DNA of 8,980 nt, taken from assembly GCA_000436115.1 (NCBI GenBank), contig FR894502.1, positions 1 to 8,980 of the forward strand. The letters run 5' to 3'. This document shows positions 1 to 6,347 of the stretch, one piece after another. The position numbers and the translations under genes are program-made. Each line of letters starts with the position of its first letter. The first letter of the stretch is position 1. The stretch comes from Firmicutes bacterium CAG:534 (GTDB lineage: Bacteria; Bacillota; Clostridia; Lachnospirales; Lachnospiraceae). Under the pieces are notes generated by a model that was given only the letters and a program-made list of their open reading frames with translations, did no database searches and was not told where the DNA came from.

Positions 1-141
1 GAAGAACGCAAAGAGAATGGTCAGTGGCTGAAATCTATAGAATTTAAGTTGCCGATTATAGAAAAAGAGTTTACCCTAAGTTTGGACAATGATACACACA
101 CAGAGACGGTTGTTTTGATGTCAAGGGTGGAAGGAAAATAG
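1..141 (+). CDS. C-terminal end of an unidentified protein (5' end outside window)
   Basis: Frame 1 is open from the first base to a TAG at 139-141, giving the last 46 residues of a protein. It is rich in Lys and Glu. The final stretch, THTETVVLMSRVEGK, resembles the extreme C-terminus of RlmD/RumA-type 23S rRNA (uracil-5-)-methyltransferases of Clostridia, which often end in HVETVVLLSR-like sequence. The residues before it (IEFKLPIIEKEF) do not look like the usual end of that family, and the SAM-binding and catalytic motifs would lie outside the window. It could equally be another protein, or a gene fused or broken by the mobile DNA nearby. That an ORF ends here is fairly sure; its identity is weak. 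Confidence 0.5.
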   Translation, partial: EERKENGQWLKSIEFKLPIIEKEFTLSLDNDTHTETVVLMSRVEGK

Positions 142-356
142 CCGCGAAAGCCCGCTAATACTGCGATTTTTGGGCGAACGAGCAAATTGAGCATCGGGCA
201 GATAAAACGCTCCTCGGTAACTTATCCAAGGGCAATCCGGCTCAAAAAGTGTGAGAGTTGAGTTGCCACGATAGATGTCACTATGTTGAGTTGCCGAGTT
301 AGATGCTGGATAGTTGTGGCTATGAGATAGATGTCAAGGCCATAGGCCGGACAATT
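142..356. other. Non-coding upstream region of the vat leader
   Basis: About 215 bases without a convincing gene: stops are frequent and no ORF has a good ribosome site. It holds three degenerate 28-bp tandem units (257-340, listed separately) and a small GGCC-ATA-GGCC inverted repeat at 338-348. A possible weak promoter overlaps the repeats: TTGAGT at 258-263 and TATGTT at 282-287, 18 bases apart, each matching four of six consensus bases. No riboswitch fold was recognised. The region probably carries the transcription start for the leader and vat gene, but I cannot place it firmly. Confidence 0.4.
257..340. repeat. Three degenerate 28-bp tandem repeat units
   Basis: Units lie at 257-284, 285-312 and 313-340. 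Units 1 and 2 share GTTGAGTTGCC at their start and a central TAGATG. Units 1 and 3 share GATAGATGTCA, at 270-280 and 326-336, exactly 56 bases apart. Unit 3 begins GTTG but diverges through its first half. No unique spacers lie between units, so this is not a CRISPR array. The position just upstream of the leader ORF suggests a regulator-binding or promoter-duplication region, but no function can be shown from sequence. Confidence 0.55.
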
Positions 357-369
357 TGGAGGTGAAAAG

Positions 370-408
370 GTGAAACGCTGCATTGTAGCAACCGATATAG
401 TCGCTTAA
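370..408 (+). CDS. Putative 12-residue leader peptide upstream of vat
   Basis: A GTG start at 370 is preceded by a strong SD (GGAGG, 358-362) with seven bases between. The ORF reads MKRCIVATDIVA and ends with TAA at 406-408. The combination of strong SD, very short ORF and position 28 bases before the vat start is typical of leader peptides that control resistance genes (erm and cat classes) by ribosome stalling. Codons 8-11 form the left arm of a perfect inverted repeat whose right arm covers the vat start. No homologous leader is recalled, so the assignment rests on the arrangement. The alternative is a chance ORF with a good SD. Confidence 0.5.
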   Translation: MKRCIVATDIVA

Positions 409-449
409 TAGATATCAAGACATGGAGGATTATGAAATGACTATATCGG
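392..449 (+). promoter_or_regulatory. Putative translational attenuator hairpin over the vat start
   Basis: CCGATATAGTC (392-402) and GACTATATCGG (439-449) are perfect reverse complements: an 11-bp stem with a 36-base loop. The loop holds the vat SD (GGAGG, 424-428) and the first two bases of the ATG. The stem holds the ATG's G and the next codons. A short TAAT/ATTA pairing (406-409 with 429-432) could further close the SD. The left arm lies inside the leader ORF, so a ribosome stalled on leader codons 6-9 would open the stem. That mechanism is known for cat and erm genes; here it is inferred from the structure. Confidence 0.55.
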
Positions 450-698
450 AGAACAAAATATACCCGCGAACAGGTGATACCCAAACGGTATATTTGAAAA
501 ATGTAATCACGGAATCTGGCATAGAGATTGATGACTACACAATGTATAACGACTTTGTGAATGATCCACGGGATTTTGAGAAGAACAATGTTCTGTATCG
601 CTATCCGATTAACGGTGATAAGCTGAAGGTAGGTAAATTCTGCTCGATTGCCTGCGGAGCAAAGTTCCTGTTTACCAGTGCGAATCACACAATCCGAT
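437..698 (+). pseudogene. vat-like: Truncated streptogramin A (Vat/CatB-type) O-acetyltransferase, N-terminal part
   Basis: Xenobiotic acetyltransferases of this family transfer acetyl from acetyl-CoA to streptogramin A antibiotics or chloramphenicol in the cytoplasm; they are trimers of left-handed beta-helix subunits of about 210 residues. About 87 residues survive here. Visible family signatures are the N-terminal IYPRTGDTQTVYLKN, the YRYPINGDKL segment, GKFCSIACGAKF at the start of the hexapeptide helix, and SANHTI near the active site. The start is placed at ATG 437, since GGAGG at 424-428 sits eight bases before it; the in-frame ATG at 422 overlaps that SD. Homology stops near 690-698, where IS66 tnpA sequence begins. 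The frame runs on to a TGA at 719-721, adding a few foreign residues. Most of the beta-helix and CoA site is lost, so no activity is expected. Vat versus another CatB-like member cannot be settled. Confidence 0.75.
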
Positions 699-743
699 GC
701 GCTGCTCGGCAAGCTGTTTGAGGTGATCGGTTATGCTCGCTGA
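693..743 (+). pseudogene. tnpA: IS66 tnpA, C-terminal remnant
   Basis: In the frame ending at TGA 741-743 the sequence reads SDALLGKLFEVIGYAR. This fits the end of the small IS66 accessory protein TnpA by position: it overlaps the tnpB start (ATG 733) by 11 bases, the translational coupling expected between tnpA and tnpB. The rest of the gene, about 100 codons, is missing because vat sequence begins immediately upstream. The bases around 690-698 (ATCCGAT) can be read as either gene, suggesting a short microhomology at the junction. The identity rests on context more than on a strong motif. Confidence 0.5.
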
Positions 744-1089
744 AGCAGCCGGTGTTTCGAAGATTATCATTGCCTGTGGCAGAACGGATCTTCGAAAGGG
801 AATCGATGGTCTCGCACAACTGATTGGAACTAAGTACGACATGAATCCGTTTGAGAAAAATGTACTTTTTCTTTTCTGTGGCGGACGCGGAGACCGGATC
901 AAAGGACTCTTGTGGGAGGGCAATGGATTTTTGCTTTTATACAAGAGACTGGAAGACGGCTCCTTCTCATGGCCCCGTACTCCGGAGGAAGCAATGCAGC
1001 TTACCCATGAGCAGTACGAAATGCTTATGATGGGACTGAATCCTGTCCGGCCTAAAATAAGAGAGGTCAATCCTCAAAAGATATTTTAG
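733..1089 (+). CDS. tnpB: IS66 family accessory protein TnpB (Orf2)
   Basis: 118 residues, the usual length for this family. Hallmarks are CGRTDLRKGIDGLA near residues 15-28, then LFCGGRGDRIKGLLWEG and GFLLLYKRLEDGSFSWPR in the middle. TnpB is required for efficient IS66 transposition, but its biochemical role is not well established. The start at ATG 733 is supported by GAGGTGAT at 720-727, five bases upstream, and by the overlap with the tnpA stop. The gene appears intact. It ends in TAG and is followed by a 268-bp spacer before tnpC, with a weak GTTTTG/CAAAAC hairpin and a T run just downstream (1089-1114). Confidence 0.93.
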   Translation: MLAEAAGVSKIIIACGRTDLRKGIDGLAQLIGTKYDMNPFEKNVLFLFCGGRGDRIKGLLWEGNGFLLLYKRLEDGSFSWPRTPEEAMQLTHEQYEMLMMGLNPVRPKIREVNPQKIF

Positions 1090-1357
1090 TTTTGTGCAAA
1101 ACAGAGATTTTTTTGCCGGTATTTTTCCTATAAATATTTCGCTTGTACGCTCTGGCAGAACCGGTAACAGGGCATCTTAAGGTTGCATATGAGCGATATA
1201 GATATATTTTTGAACCTTGAAAACTCTATATTTCCTTGTCGTATATGCGTCATATACAGCGCCACATCCATAGGCAGAATGACGAAAGCGGACATCCCTC
1301 TGATTGGCTTATTTTCGCCCTTTACTGTATAATAGTAATCAGTAAAGGAGTTTTCAG
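1090..1357 (+). other. 268-bp spacer between tnpB and tnpC
   Basis: This spacer is longer than the tight tnpB-tnpC spacing of many IS66 elements. It contains a perfect small hairpin (GTATATG-CGT-CATATAC, 1241-1257), an AAGGTT/AACCTT inverted pair (1179-1184 and 1213-1218), and the tnpC promoter near its end. One short ORF, 1189-1332, would encode 47 residues beginning MSDIDIFLNLENSIF and containing two Cys. Its SD is weak (AAGG, 1179-1182) and its stop overlaps the tnpC -10 box. That ORF may be real or may be chance. Confidence 0.4.
1304..1333 (+). promoter_or_regulatory. Predicted promoter of tnpC
   Basis: TTGGCT at 1304-1309 and a perfect TATAAT at 1328-1333 are separated by 18 bases, a good sigma-A type promoter. 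It lies 24 bases before the tnpC start, leaving a very short leader, with the SD AAAGGAG at 1344-1350. The transposase gene therefore probably has its own promoter, independent of tnpA/tnpB. Confidence 0.65.
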
Positions 1358-2983
1358 ATGAGTCAGAAACATACGCTGGATGAACTGAATAACTTAAGCC
1401 GCGAAGAACTCATTACCATGGTGCTCATGATGCAGGGACAGCTTGATACGTTGAATGACAACATCGAGAAGCTGATCGAACAGGTGCGCCTTGCAAACAG
1501 TTACCGTTTTGGTAAGAGCTCCGAAAAGCTGAGTGTTATCGAAGGACAGATGTCGTTCTTCGATGAAGCGGATGCCATGTATGATAATTCTATGGTCGAA
1601 CCGGAAGCTGACGAGGTTATCTCCGTAAGAAAGAAGAAAGCCAAAGGTCAGAGGGAACTCGATTTGAAAGAATTTCCGGTTGATGTCATACCAACCCACA
1701 GTGTTTCCGAAGAAGAGCTTGATGCATTCTTTGGAAAAGGGAACTGGAGAAAAATGCCGGATGAAACCTACAAACGCCTTCGGCACGAACCGGAATCCTG
1801 GACAGTGGAACTGCATACCGTAGAAGTCTATGTCGGTACAGACGGTGACCATCAGGATGAATTCCTGAGAGGAAAACGGCCCAAGGATCTTCTTCGAAAC
1901 AGCATTGTTACACCATCATTACTGGCTTCTATCTTAAATGTCAAATATGTCAATTCTTCAGCACTCAATCGAGTGGCACAGGAGTTTGAAAGAAACGGTG
2001 TAAACATTTCAAAACAAACAATGTCGAACTGGATCGTTAAATGTGCTGATAAGTATTTTGCTCCTTTTGTAGAACGTATGAAACAGGAACTGTTAAAGCT
2101 GCCGGTCACCCAGTCAGACGAAACACCGACCCAGGTCATTGAAGACAGCGACCACCCTAATACAAAGTGTTACATGTGGGTGCACCGCTCCGGTGAGCTG
2201 CACACGGAACGACCGATTGTAATCTACGAATACCAGAAAGGGCGTGATCATCATATCCCGCTGGAATTCTATAAAGACTACAAGGGCGTCCTTGTTACGG
2301 ACGGGCTCAGTCAGTATCATCTGGTTGATAAAAAGCTGCCGGATGTTACAAATGCGAATTGCTGGGCCCATGCAAGACGAGATTATGCCGATGCAATCAA
2401 AGCAGCTGATAAAAGTAATCCGGCCACGCTGAAAAACTCTATTGCACATCAGGCTCTGGAGTGGATTGCAAAGTTCTATGAAGAAGATGGTAAATTAAAG
2501 GATTTACCACCTCAGGAACGTCTTCAAAAGCGACAGCTGATCATCAAACCGCTTGTTGAGGACTATTTTGCGTGGGTAAAAGAAATACTCTCCGATACAA
2601 CGGTACTTCCAAAGGGCAAAACAGCCGATGGGTTGAAATACAGTCTGAATCAGGAAAAATACCTGAAAGTATTTCTTGATAATCCGGATGTTCCGATTGA
2701 TAATTCGGCTTCAGAGCGTGCCATCCGAACGTTTTGTCTGGGCAAAAAGAACTGGATGTTCCATAATACTGCGAATGGTGCCAATTCAAGTGCACTGGTT
2801 TATAGTATTTCGGAAACCGCAAAGCTTAATAATCTTCGTCCGTATTACTACTTCAGATATATACTCACAGAGTTACCAAAACACTGTGACAAAAAAGGAA
2901 ATATAGATCCTACAAAGCTGGATTACCTAATGCCATGGTCAGAAAGCCTTCCGGAAGAATGCAGGAAACCACGCCGCTCATAA
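1358..2983 (+). CDS. tnpC: IS66 family transposase TnpC
   Basis: 541-residue DDE transposase that cuts and joins the IS ends. In order: an N-terminal leucine-rich coiled coil (about residues 5-45, the TnpC oligomerisation segment); the conserved LANSYRFGKSSEKL motif (about 45-58); a region where the IS66 zinc finger normally lies (about 100-165) but which here lacks the expected Cys pairs; then the DDE core. Candidate catalytic residues are D254 (QSDETPTQV), D315 (VTDGLSQYH) and E453 (NSASERAIR). The stretch NCWAHARRDY after the second Asp and FCLGKKNWMF after the Glu are family marks. Start ATG 1358 follows AAAGGAG by seven bases. The gene looks intact, but the element has lost its left end and probably cannot move itself; the protein could still act on related copies elsewhere. 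Confidence 0.95.
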   Translation: MSQKHTLDELNNLSREELITMVLMMQGQLDTLNDNIEKLIEQVRLANSYRFGKSSEKLSVIEGQMSFFDEADAMYDNSMVEPEADEVISVRKKKAKGQRELDLKEFPVDVIPTHSVSEEELDAFFGKGNWRKMPDETYKRLRHEPESWTVELHTVEVYVGTDGDHQDEFLRGKRPKDLLRNSIVTPSLLASILNVKYVNSSALNRVAQEFERNGVNISKQTMSNWIVKCADKYFAPFVERMKQELLKLPVTQSDETPTQVIEDSDHPNTKCYMWVHRSGELHTERPIVIYEYQKGRDHHIPLEFYKDYKGVLVTDGLSQYHLVDKKLPDVTNANCWAHARRDYADAIKAADKSNPATLKNSIAHQALEWIAKFYEEDGKLKDLPPQERLQKRQLIIKPLVEDYFAWVKEILSDTTVLPKGKTADGLKYSLNQEKYLKVFLDNPDVPIDNSASERAIRTFCLGKKNWMFHNTANGANSSALVYSISETAKLNNLRPYYYFRYILTELPKHCDKKGNIDPTKLDYLMPWSESLPEECRKPRRS

Positions 2984-3001
2984 ACCAGCGGCGTTTACTT
3001 T
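2971..3001 (+). terminator. Terminator-like hairpin at the tnpC stop
   Basis: ACGCCGCT (2971-2978) and AGCGGCGT (2987-2994) form a perfect 8-bp GC-rich stem with an eight-base loop, followed by TTACTTT. The tnpC stop codon (2981-2983) is inside the loop. The T tract is short and interrupted, so termination may be partial. It would limit read-through from tnpC into the downstream hydrolase and xylosidase genes. Confidence 0.5.
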
Positions 3002-3002
3002 A

Positions 3003-3029
3003 GCGGCAAGCGTATGGTTTGACGTTTAC
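3003..3029 (-). repeat. IS66 right terminal inverted repeat (approximate)
   Basis: On the bottom strand, inward from 3029, the sequence begins GTAAACGTCAAACCATACGC, matching the GTAA(A/G)CG start typical of IS66 ends. Beyond 3029 the top strand reads as alpha/beta-hydrolase coding sequence, which fixes the boundary to within a few bases. The inner limit is approximate because the partner repeat on the left is missing. Confidence 0.6.
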
Positions 3030-3373
3030 CTTCTCCGTTTCTGGGAGTGGATGATGTGCGGTGGTTTGGAAAACAGTTGGGAAGTCTTTCGGATTTTATT
3101 AGCTTGAATAAGCAGCTTTTTGATTATATCAGTGAAGAGGATGTGTATGCTTATGGAACAGAATTTCAGGTTCCGGTTGGTTTCATTTCCGGGTCATGTG
3201 ACTGGGTTACGCCGGTGAAATATACGGAGGATTATTATAACGCCATTACAGCACCACGGAAGGAAATGCAGTTGATCGAAGGCTGGGGGCATACTGTTCC
3301 GCAGGAAAATCCGGAAGAGTTTGCGGATACATTGAAGAAGATGTTGAAAGATCTTGTGGGAGAAACGAATTAA
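3030..3373 (+). pseudogene. Alpha/beta-hydrolase, C-terminal fragment (5' end lost at IS66)
   Basis: About 113 residues of the C-terminal part of an alpha/beta-hydrolase of the proline iminopeptidase-like group. Two of the three triad positions are visible: Asp in GSCDWVTP (codon 3200-3202) and His in GWGHTVPQENPEEF (codon 3290-3292). The nucleophile Ser with its GxSxG elbow, the oxyanion region and the first half of the fold are missing. The reading frame is already coding right up to the IS66 end (PSPFLGVDDVRWFG), showing that the gene once extended further left. A GTG at 3047 gives a nominal start but has no good SD. The gene ends 22 bases before the beta-xylosidase start, so the two were probably in one operon. 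No catalytic activity is expected. Confidence 0.8.
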
Positions 3374-3395
3374 AAATAAAAAGGAGGGTTACCCA

Positions 3396-5393
3396 ATGCA
3401 AATTTACGTTAATGTAAAGGCCAGATGTGATGGCGATGGAACCAAGGAAAGACCATTCAAAAGAATTAATGACGCAGCCCGGATTGCGATGCTCGGAGAT
3501 GAAGTGCTCGTTATGCCGGGAGTTTATCGGGAGTATGTGAATCCCGTTCATGGAGGAACCAGAGAAAACAGGATTGTTTACCGGTCGGTAGAGCCTCTTG
3601 GAGCAGTCATCAGTGGCGCGGAAGAGGTGAAAGACTGGGAACCGTATTCCGGAAATGTTTGGGTGACGCGAATTCCGAATGGGGTATTTAACGGATATAA
3701 TCCTTATACGACGCCGGTTTATGGCGATTGGTATTTTGCAAAAGAGGAACGGCACACGGGATGTGTTTACCTGAATGATAAAGCGTTATATGAAGCTCTG
3801 ACACTGGAAGAGTGTGAGAAAGGCGAAATTTATAAGCCCTCCTGGGATCAGGAATGGTCGGTGTACAAATGGTATGCCGTTCAGGACGGGGAAGAAACGG
3901 TGATTTATGCGAACTTCCAGGGAAAAGATCCGAGGAAAGAAAAGGTTGAGATCAACGTCCGCAGGGAGTGTTTTATGCCTAGTGAAGAGCACGTGGATTT
4001 CATCACCCTGTCCGGCTTTTATATTGAAAAAGCAGCTACGACCTGGGCACCGCCGGCAGCTTATCAGGATGGTATGGTTGGTCCGCATTGGGCCTATGGA
4101 TGGATCATTGAGGACTGTGAAATCGTCAACAGTAAGTGCTGTGGAATTTCCCTTGGCAAATATTATGATGCAGAAAATGATCATTACTTTACCCGTAAGC
4201 ATGTAAAAAGTCCGACTCAGATGGAACGTGACGCGGTATGCCGTGGCCAGTATCATGGATGGTTAAAGGAAAAGGTCGGTTCCCACATCATTCGGAGATG
4301 CAACATTCATGACTGTCAGCAGACCGGTATTGTAGGAAGAATGGGATGCGTATTTTCAACGATTGAAGATAATCACATTCATCATATTAACAATATGATG
4401 GAACTCGGCGGGGCAGAGATTTCCGGTATTAAGCTGCATGCGGCAATTGATGTTGTAATTCGCAGAAACCATATCCATCACAGCACGATGGGAATCTGGC
4501 TGGACTGGGAAGCACAGGGAGCACGGATTTCCCAGAATCTGCTCCATGACAATGATGTTCCGGAAGGCTCAACAAAGCTGGAAGGTGGAATGGAAAGTCA
4601 GGATATTTTCGTGGAAGTTGGTCATGGACCTACCTTAATTGATAACAATATTATGTTGTCACGCTATGGACTTCGTGTGGCAACCGAGGGTGTTGCCATG
4701 GTACATAACCTGATTCTTGGAGCATTCACCATGGTCGGTTCCGGTGTGGATAACTGGGTAGACGGAAGAGAACAGCGCAGATATACGCCTTATCATATCC
4801 GCCACAGGACAGAGGTTGCAGGAATGATGACAATTCTGCACGGGGACAATCGTTTTTATAACAACATTTTTGTACAGGGACATCCCATTACGAATGAGGA
4901 GCCGAAGGAATCCCCGTTCCATCAGCAGGTTGGTACGCATGTATGGGACGAATATCCGGCTTATAAGGAGTGGATTGCGAAATTTGACATGGAAGAAGAA
5001 AAGCCGGATATGGGCAAGCTCGAACCGGCGCACTTCGGTCATCTTCCGGTCTGGGCAGACGGCAATGTTTATCTTGCCGGGGCAAGGGCATGGAAGAAGG
5101 AAAAGCATAATCTGGTGAAAGATGATGCGGATGTTCAGATCGAACTGGTGGAAGAGGATGGACAGTACAGGCTATTCACCAATCTGTACGATTATCTGGA
5201 TGGATTTACCACAGGAATTATCAATAGCGATGTCCTGGGCAAGGCATTTGAACCGGAACAGCGGTTTGAGGAACGGGATGGATCCGATATTGTATTCCAG
5301 AGCGATTATCTGGGTAATCATCGTGGCGTTTCTACGATTCCGGGACCTTTTGCAGATGTGAAGGAACTGGACGAAGTGATCTGGATTGATTAA
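3396..5393 (+). CDS. GH120-type beta-xylosidase, parallel beta-helix glycoside hydrolase
   Basis: 665 residues with no signal peptide or membrane segment, so probably intracellular. GH120 enzymes are right-handed parallel beta-helix hydrolases that release xylose from xylobiose and short xylo-oligosaccharides with retention of configuration. The sequence follows the family throughout: an N-terminal DGTKERPFKRINDAARIAMLGDEV segment (split here from the helix start), GDW at 110-112, YANFQG and EINVRRECF near 190-205, TTWAPPAAY, GIKLHAAID at 344-352, and WLDWEAQG. By comparison with my memory of Thermoanaerobacterium XylC (D382 and E405), the nucleophile is D370 and the acid/base is E407. The spacing here is 37 rather than 23 residues because of an insertion around 388-402. 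AAGGAGG at 3381-3387 sits eight bases before ATG 3396, which favours this start over an upstream ATG at 3354 that overlaps the hydrolase gene. Specificity for xylose is inferred; other pentose or glycan targets are possible. Confidence 0.85.
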   Translation: MQIYVNVKARCDGDGTKERPFKRINDAARIAMLGDEVLVMPGVYREYVNPVHGGTRENRIVYRSVEPLGAVISGAEEVKDWEPYSGNVWVTRIPNGVFNGYNPYTTPVYGDWYFAKEERHTGCVYLNDKALYEALTLEECEKGEIYKPSWDQEWSVYKWYAVQDGEETVIYANFQGKDPRKEKVEINVRRECFMPSEEHVDFITLSGFYIEKAATTWAPPAAYQDGMVGPHWAYGWIIEDCEIVNSKCCGISLGKYYDAENDHYFTRKHVKSPTQMERDAVCRGQYHGWLKEKVGSHIIRRCNIHDCQQTGIVGRMGCVFSTIEDNHIHHINNMMELGGAEISGIKLHAAIDVVIRRNHIHHSTMGIWLDWEAQGARISQNLLHDNDVPEGSTKLEGGMESQDIFVEVGHGPTLIDNNIMLSRYGLRVATEGVAMVHNLILGAFTMVGSGVDNWVDGREQRRYTPYHIRHRTEVAGMMTILHGDNRFYNNIFVQGHPITNEEPKESPFHQQVGTHVWDEYPAYKEWIAKFDMEEEKPDMGKLEPAHFGHLPVWADGNVYLAGARAWKKEKHNLVKDDADVQIELVEEDGQYRLFTNLYDYLDGFTTGIINSDVLGKAFEPEQRFEERDGSDIVFQSDYLGNHRGVSTIPGPFADVKELDEVIWID

Positions 5394-5398
5394 TGTGT

Positions 5399-5436
5399 AT
5401 ACTGCATCGGATATTTTTATCCGGTGCGGTATTTGC
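5399..5436 (+). terminator. Hairpin after the beta-xylosidase gene
   Basis: GCATCGGATA (5404-5413) pairs with TATCCGGTGC (5418-5427) around a TTTT loop, with one G-U. Outer bases 5399-5403 and 5428-5432 continue the pairing to about 15 bp. It begins six bases after the xylosidase stop and is followed only by a weak TATTTGC tract, so it is an imperfect intrinsic terminator or a 3'-end stabiliser. It overlaps the spacer of the next promoter. Confidence 0.5.
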
Positions 5437-5442
5437 TATAAT
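5414..5442 (+). promoter_or_regulatory. Predicted promoter of the MBL hydrolase / AEC transporter unit
   Basis: A perfect -10 (TATAAT, 5437-5442) is preceded by TG one base upstream, making an extended -10 (TGCTATAAT). The -35 region is T-rich (around 5414-5419) but has no good hexamer; extended -10 promoters tolerate this. It lies 54 bases before the hydrolase start and follows the xylosidase hairpin, so the MBL gene probably begins a new transcript. Confidence 0.5.
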
Positions 5443-5496
5443 GTAATGAGTAAAAAGGCATAATGAAGGACTATTTGAGAAGGAGACAAGAATATT

Positions 5497-6321
5497 ATGG
5501 ATTTTTTCAGTTCGCAGAAAATAACGAATCATATTACAAGGATTTACCTTCCGGGGGATGTTCAGGCATATCTTGTGGAGGGAATGGATAAGTCGGTTCT
5601 TATTGACACCGGCTGTGGTATAGGTGACCTCAAAGCCTATGTGGCAACACTTACCGGCAAGCCGATTACGGTTCTGCTTACACACGGACATCTCGACCAT
5701 GCACCCGGAGCCGTACAGTTTGACACGGTATACATGAATTTGGCAGATTGTGGGATTTATGCAGCTCATGATCTGATCCAGCAGAGAATTGACTATGTAG
5801 AAACCACCTCTTTTGCCGGAAAATATAGAAGAGAAGATCTGCTCCCGGAAAATAGTGCTGATGCATTTCTGGATCTGCAGGATGGCATGCGTTTTGATCT
5901 TGGAGGACTTCATATTACGGCATATGCCTGTCCTGGGCATACACCTGGCTCCATGGCACTTTTAATAGAAGAGGACAGAATGCTTCTTTTGGGAGATTCC
6001 TGTAATCCGTTTACGTTTTTGTTTGACATTACCAGTCTTGGGGTTTCCTCATATGAGAATAGCCTGAAAAGCCTGTTGGCAAAGGTGGAAGGGAGCTATG
6101 ATGATGTGCTTTTATCCCATGAAGCAGGCGGCATACCGTCTATCAATATGATTCAGGATAATATTGCAGTCTGCGAAGCAATTAAAGAGGGGAAGACAGA
6201 TAATATCCCTTATGAGTTTATGGGAAGGAAGGCTTTTCTTGCTTTTAAACAAGGTGCCCAGAATGAATATGGACAGATCAGGGGAAATATCGTTTACAAT
6301 CCGGATCGTATTAATGAATAA
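5497..6321 (+). CDS. MBL-fold metallohydrolase
   Basis: 274-residue metallo-beta-lactamase-fold protein, probably cytoplasmic (no signal peptide). Metal-binding motifs are complete: THGHLDH at 62-68, H148 in CPGHTPGS, D167 in LLLGDSCN, and H208 in LLSHEAG. This is the di-metal set of the glyoxalase II / RNase Z-like superfamily, so it should be an active hydrolase, but the substrate cannot be told. No lactamase-specific features are evident and antibiotic hydrolysis should not be assumed. AAGGAGA at 5480-5486 lies ten bases before ATG 5497. The next gene starts 26 bases after the stop, so the two form an operon. The pairing with a transporter may mean a shared small-molecule pathway, which is inference. 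Confidence 0.9.
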   Translation: MDFFSSQKITNHITRIYLPGDVQAYLVEGMDKSVLIDTGCGIGDLKAYVATLTGKPITVLLTHGHLDHAPGAVQFDTVYMNLADCGIYAAHDLIQQRIDYVETTSFAGKYRREDLLPENSADAFLDLQDGMRFDLGGLHITAYACPGHTPGSMALLIEEDRMLLLGDSCNPFTFLFDITSLGVSSYENSLKSLLAKVEGSYDDVLLSHEAGGIPSINMIQDNIAVCEAIKEGKTDNIPYEFMGRKAFLAFKQGAQNEYGQIRGNIVYNPDRINE

Positions 6322-6347
6322 TCATTCTGAAACAGGAGATAAAAGCC

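Larger units (their letters stand above)
693..3029 (+). mobile_element. Incomplete IS66-family insertion sequence (left end missing)
   Basis: The element holds the tail of tnpA, complete tnpB and complete tnpC in the usual IS66 order. The right end is placed at 3029: read from outside, the bottom strand begins GTAAACGTCAAACC, and IS66 ends characteristically begin GTAA(A/G)CG. The left terminal repeat and nearly all of tnpA are absent, so the matching end and the expected 8-bp target duplication cannot be found. The left flank is a broken vat gene and the right flank a broken hydrolase gene, which are not two halves of one gene. A deletion or recombination event, rather than simple insertion, therefore shaped this copy. 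An assembly join is an alternative. Confidence 0.75.

Noticed and set aside
257..340. Regular 28-bp repeats as a possible CRISPR array
   Set aside because: Units are head to tail without spacers, are diverged, and no cas genes are present.
422..436. ATG at 422 as the vat start
   Set aside because: The ATG overlaps the SD GGAGG (424-428) that is correctly spaced for ATG 437, and family similarity begins after 437.
672..1070. Long bottom-strand ORF opposite tnpB, and similar antisense ORFs opposite tnpC, the xylosidase and the MBL gene
   Set aside because: They mirror strongly coding + strand genes, have no SD and show no recognisable motifs.
3019..3047. TTGACG in the IS66 right end as an outward -35 that could drive the xylosidase operon
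   Set aside because: No acceptable -10 lies 16-19 bases downstream (the sequence there is GC-rich, around CTGGGAGTGG), so a hybrid promoter is not supported.
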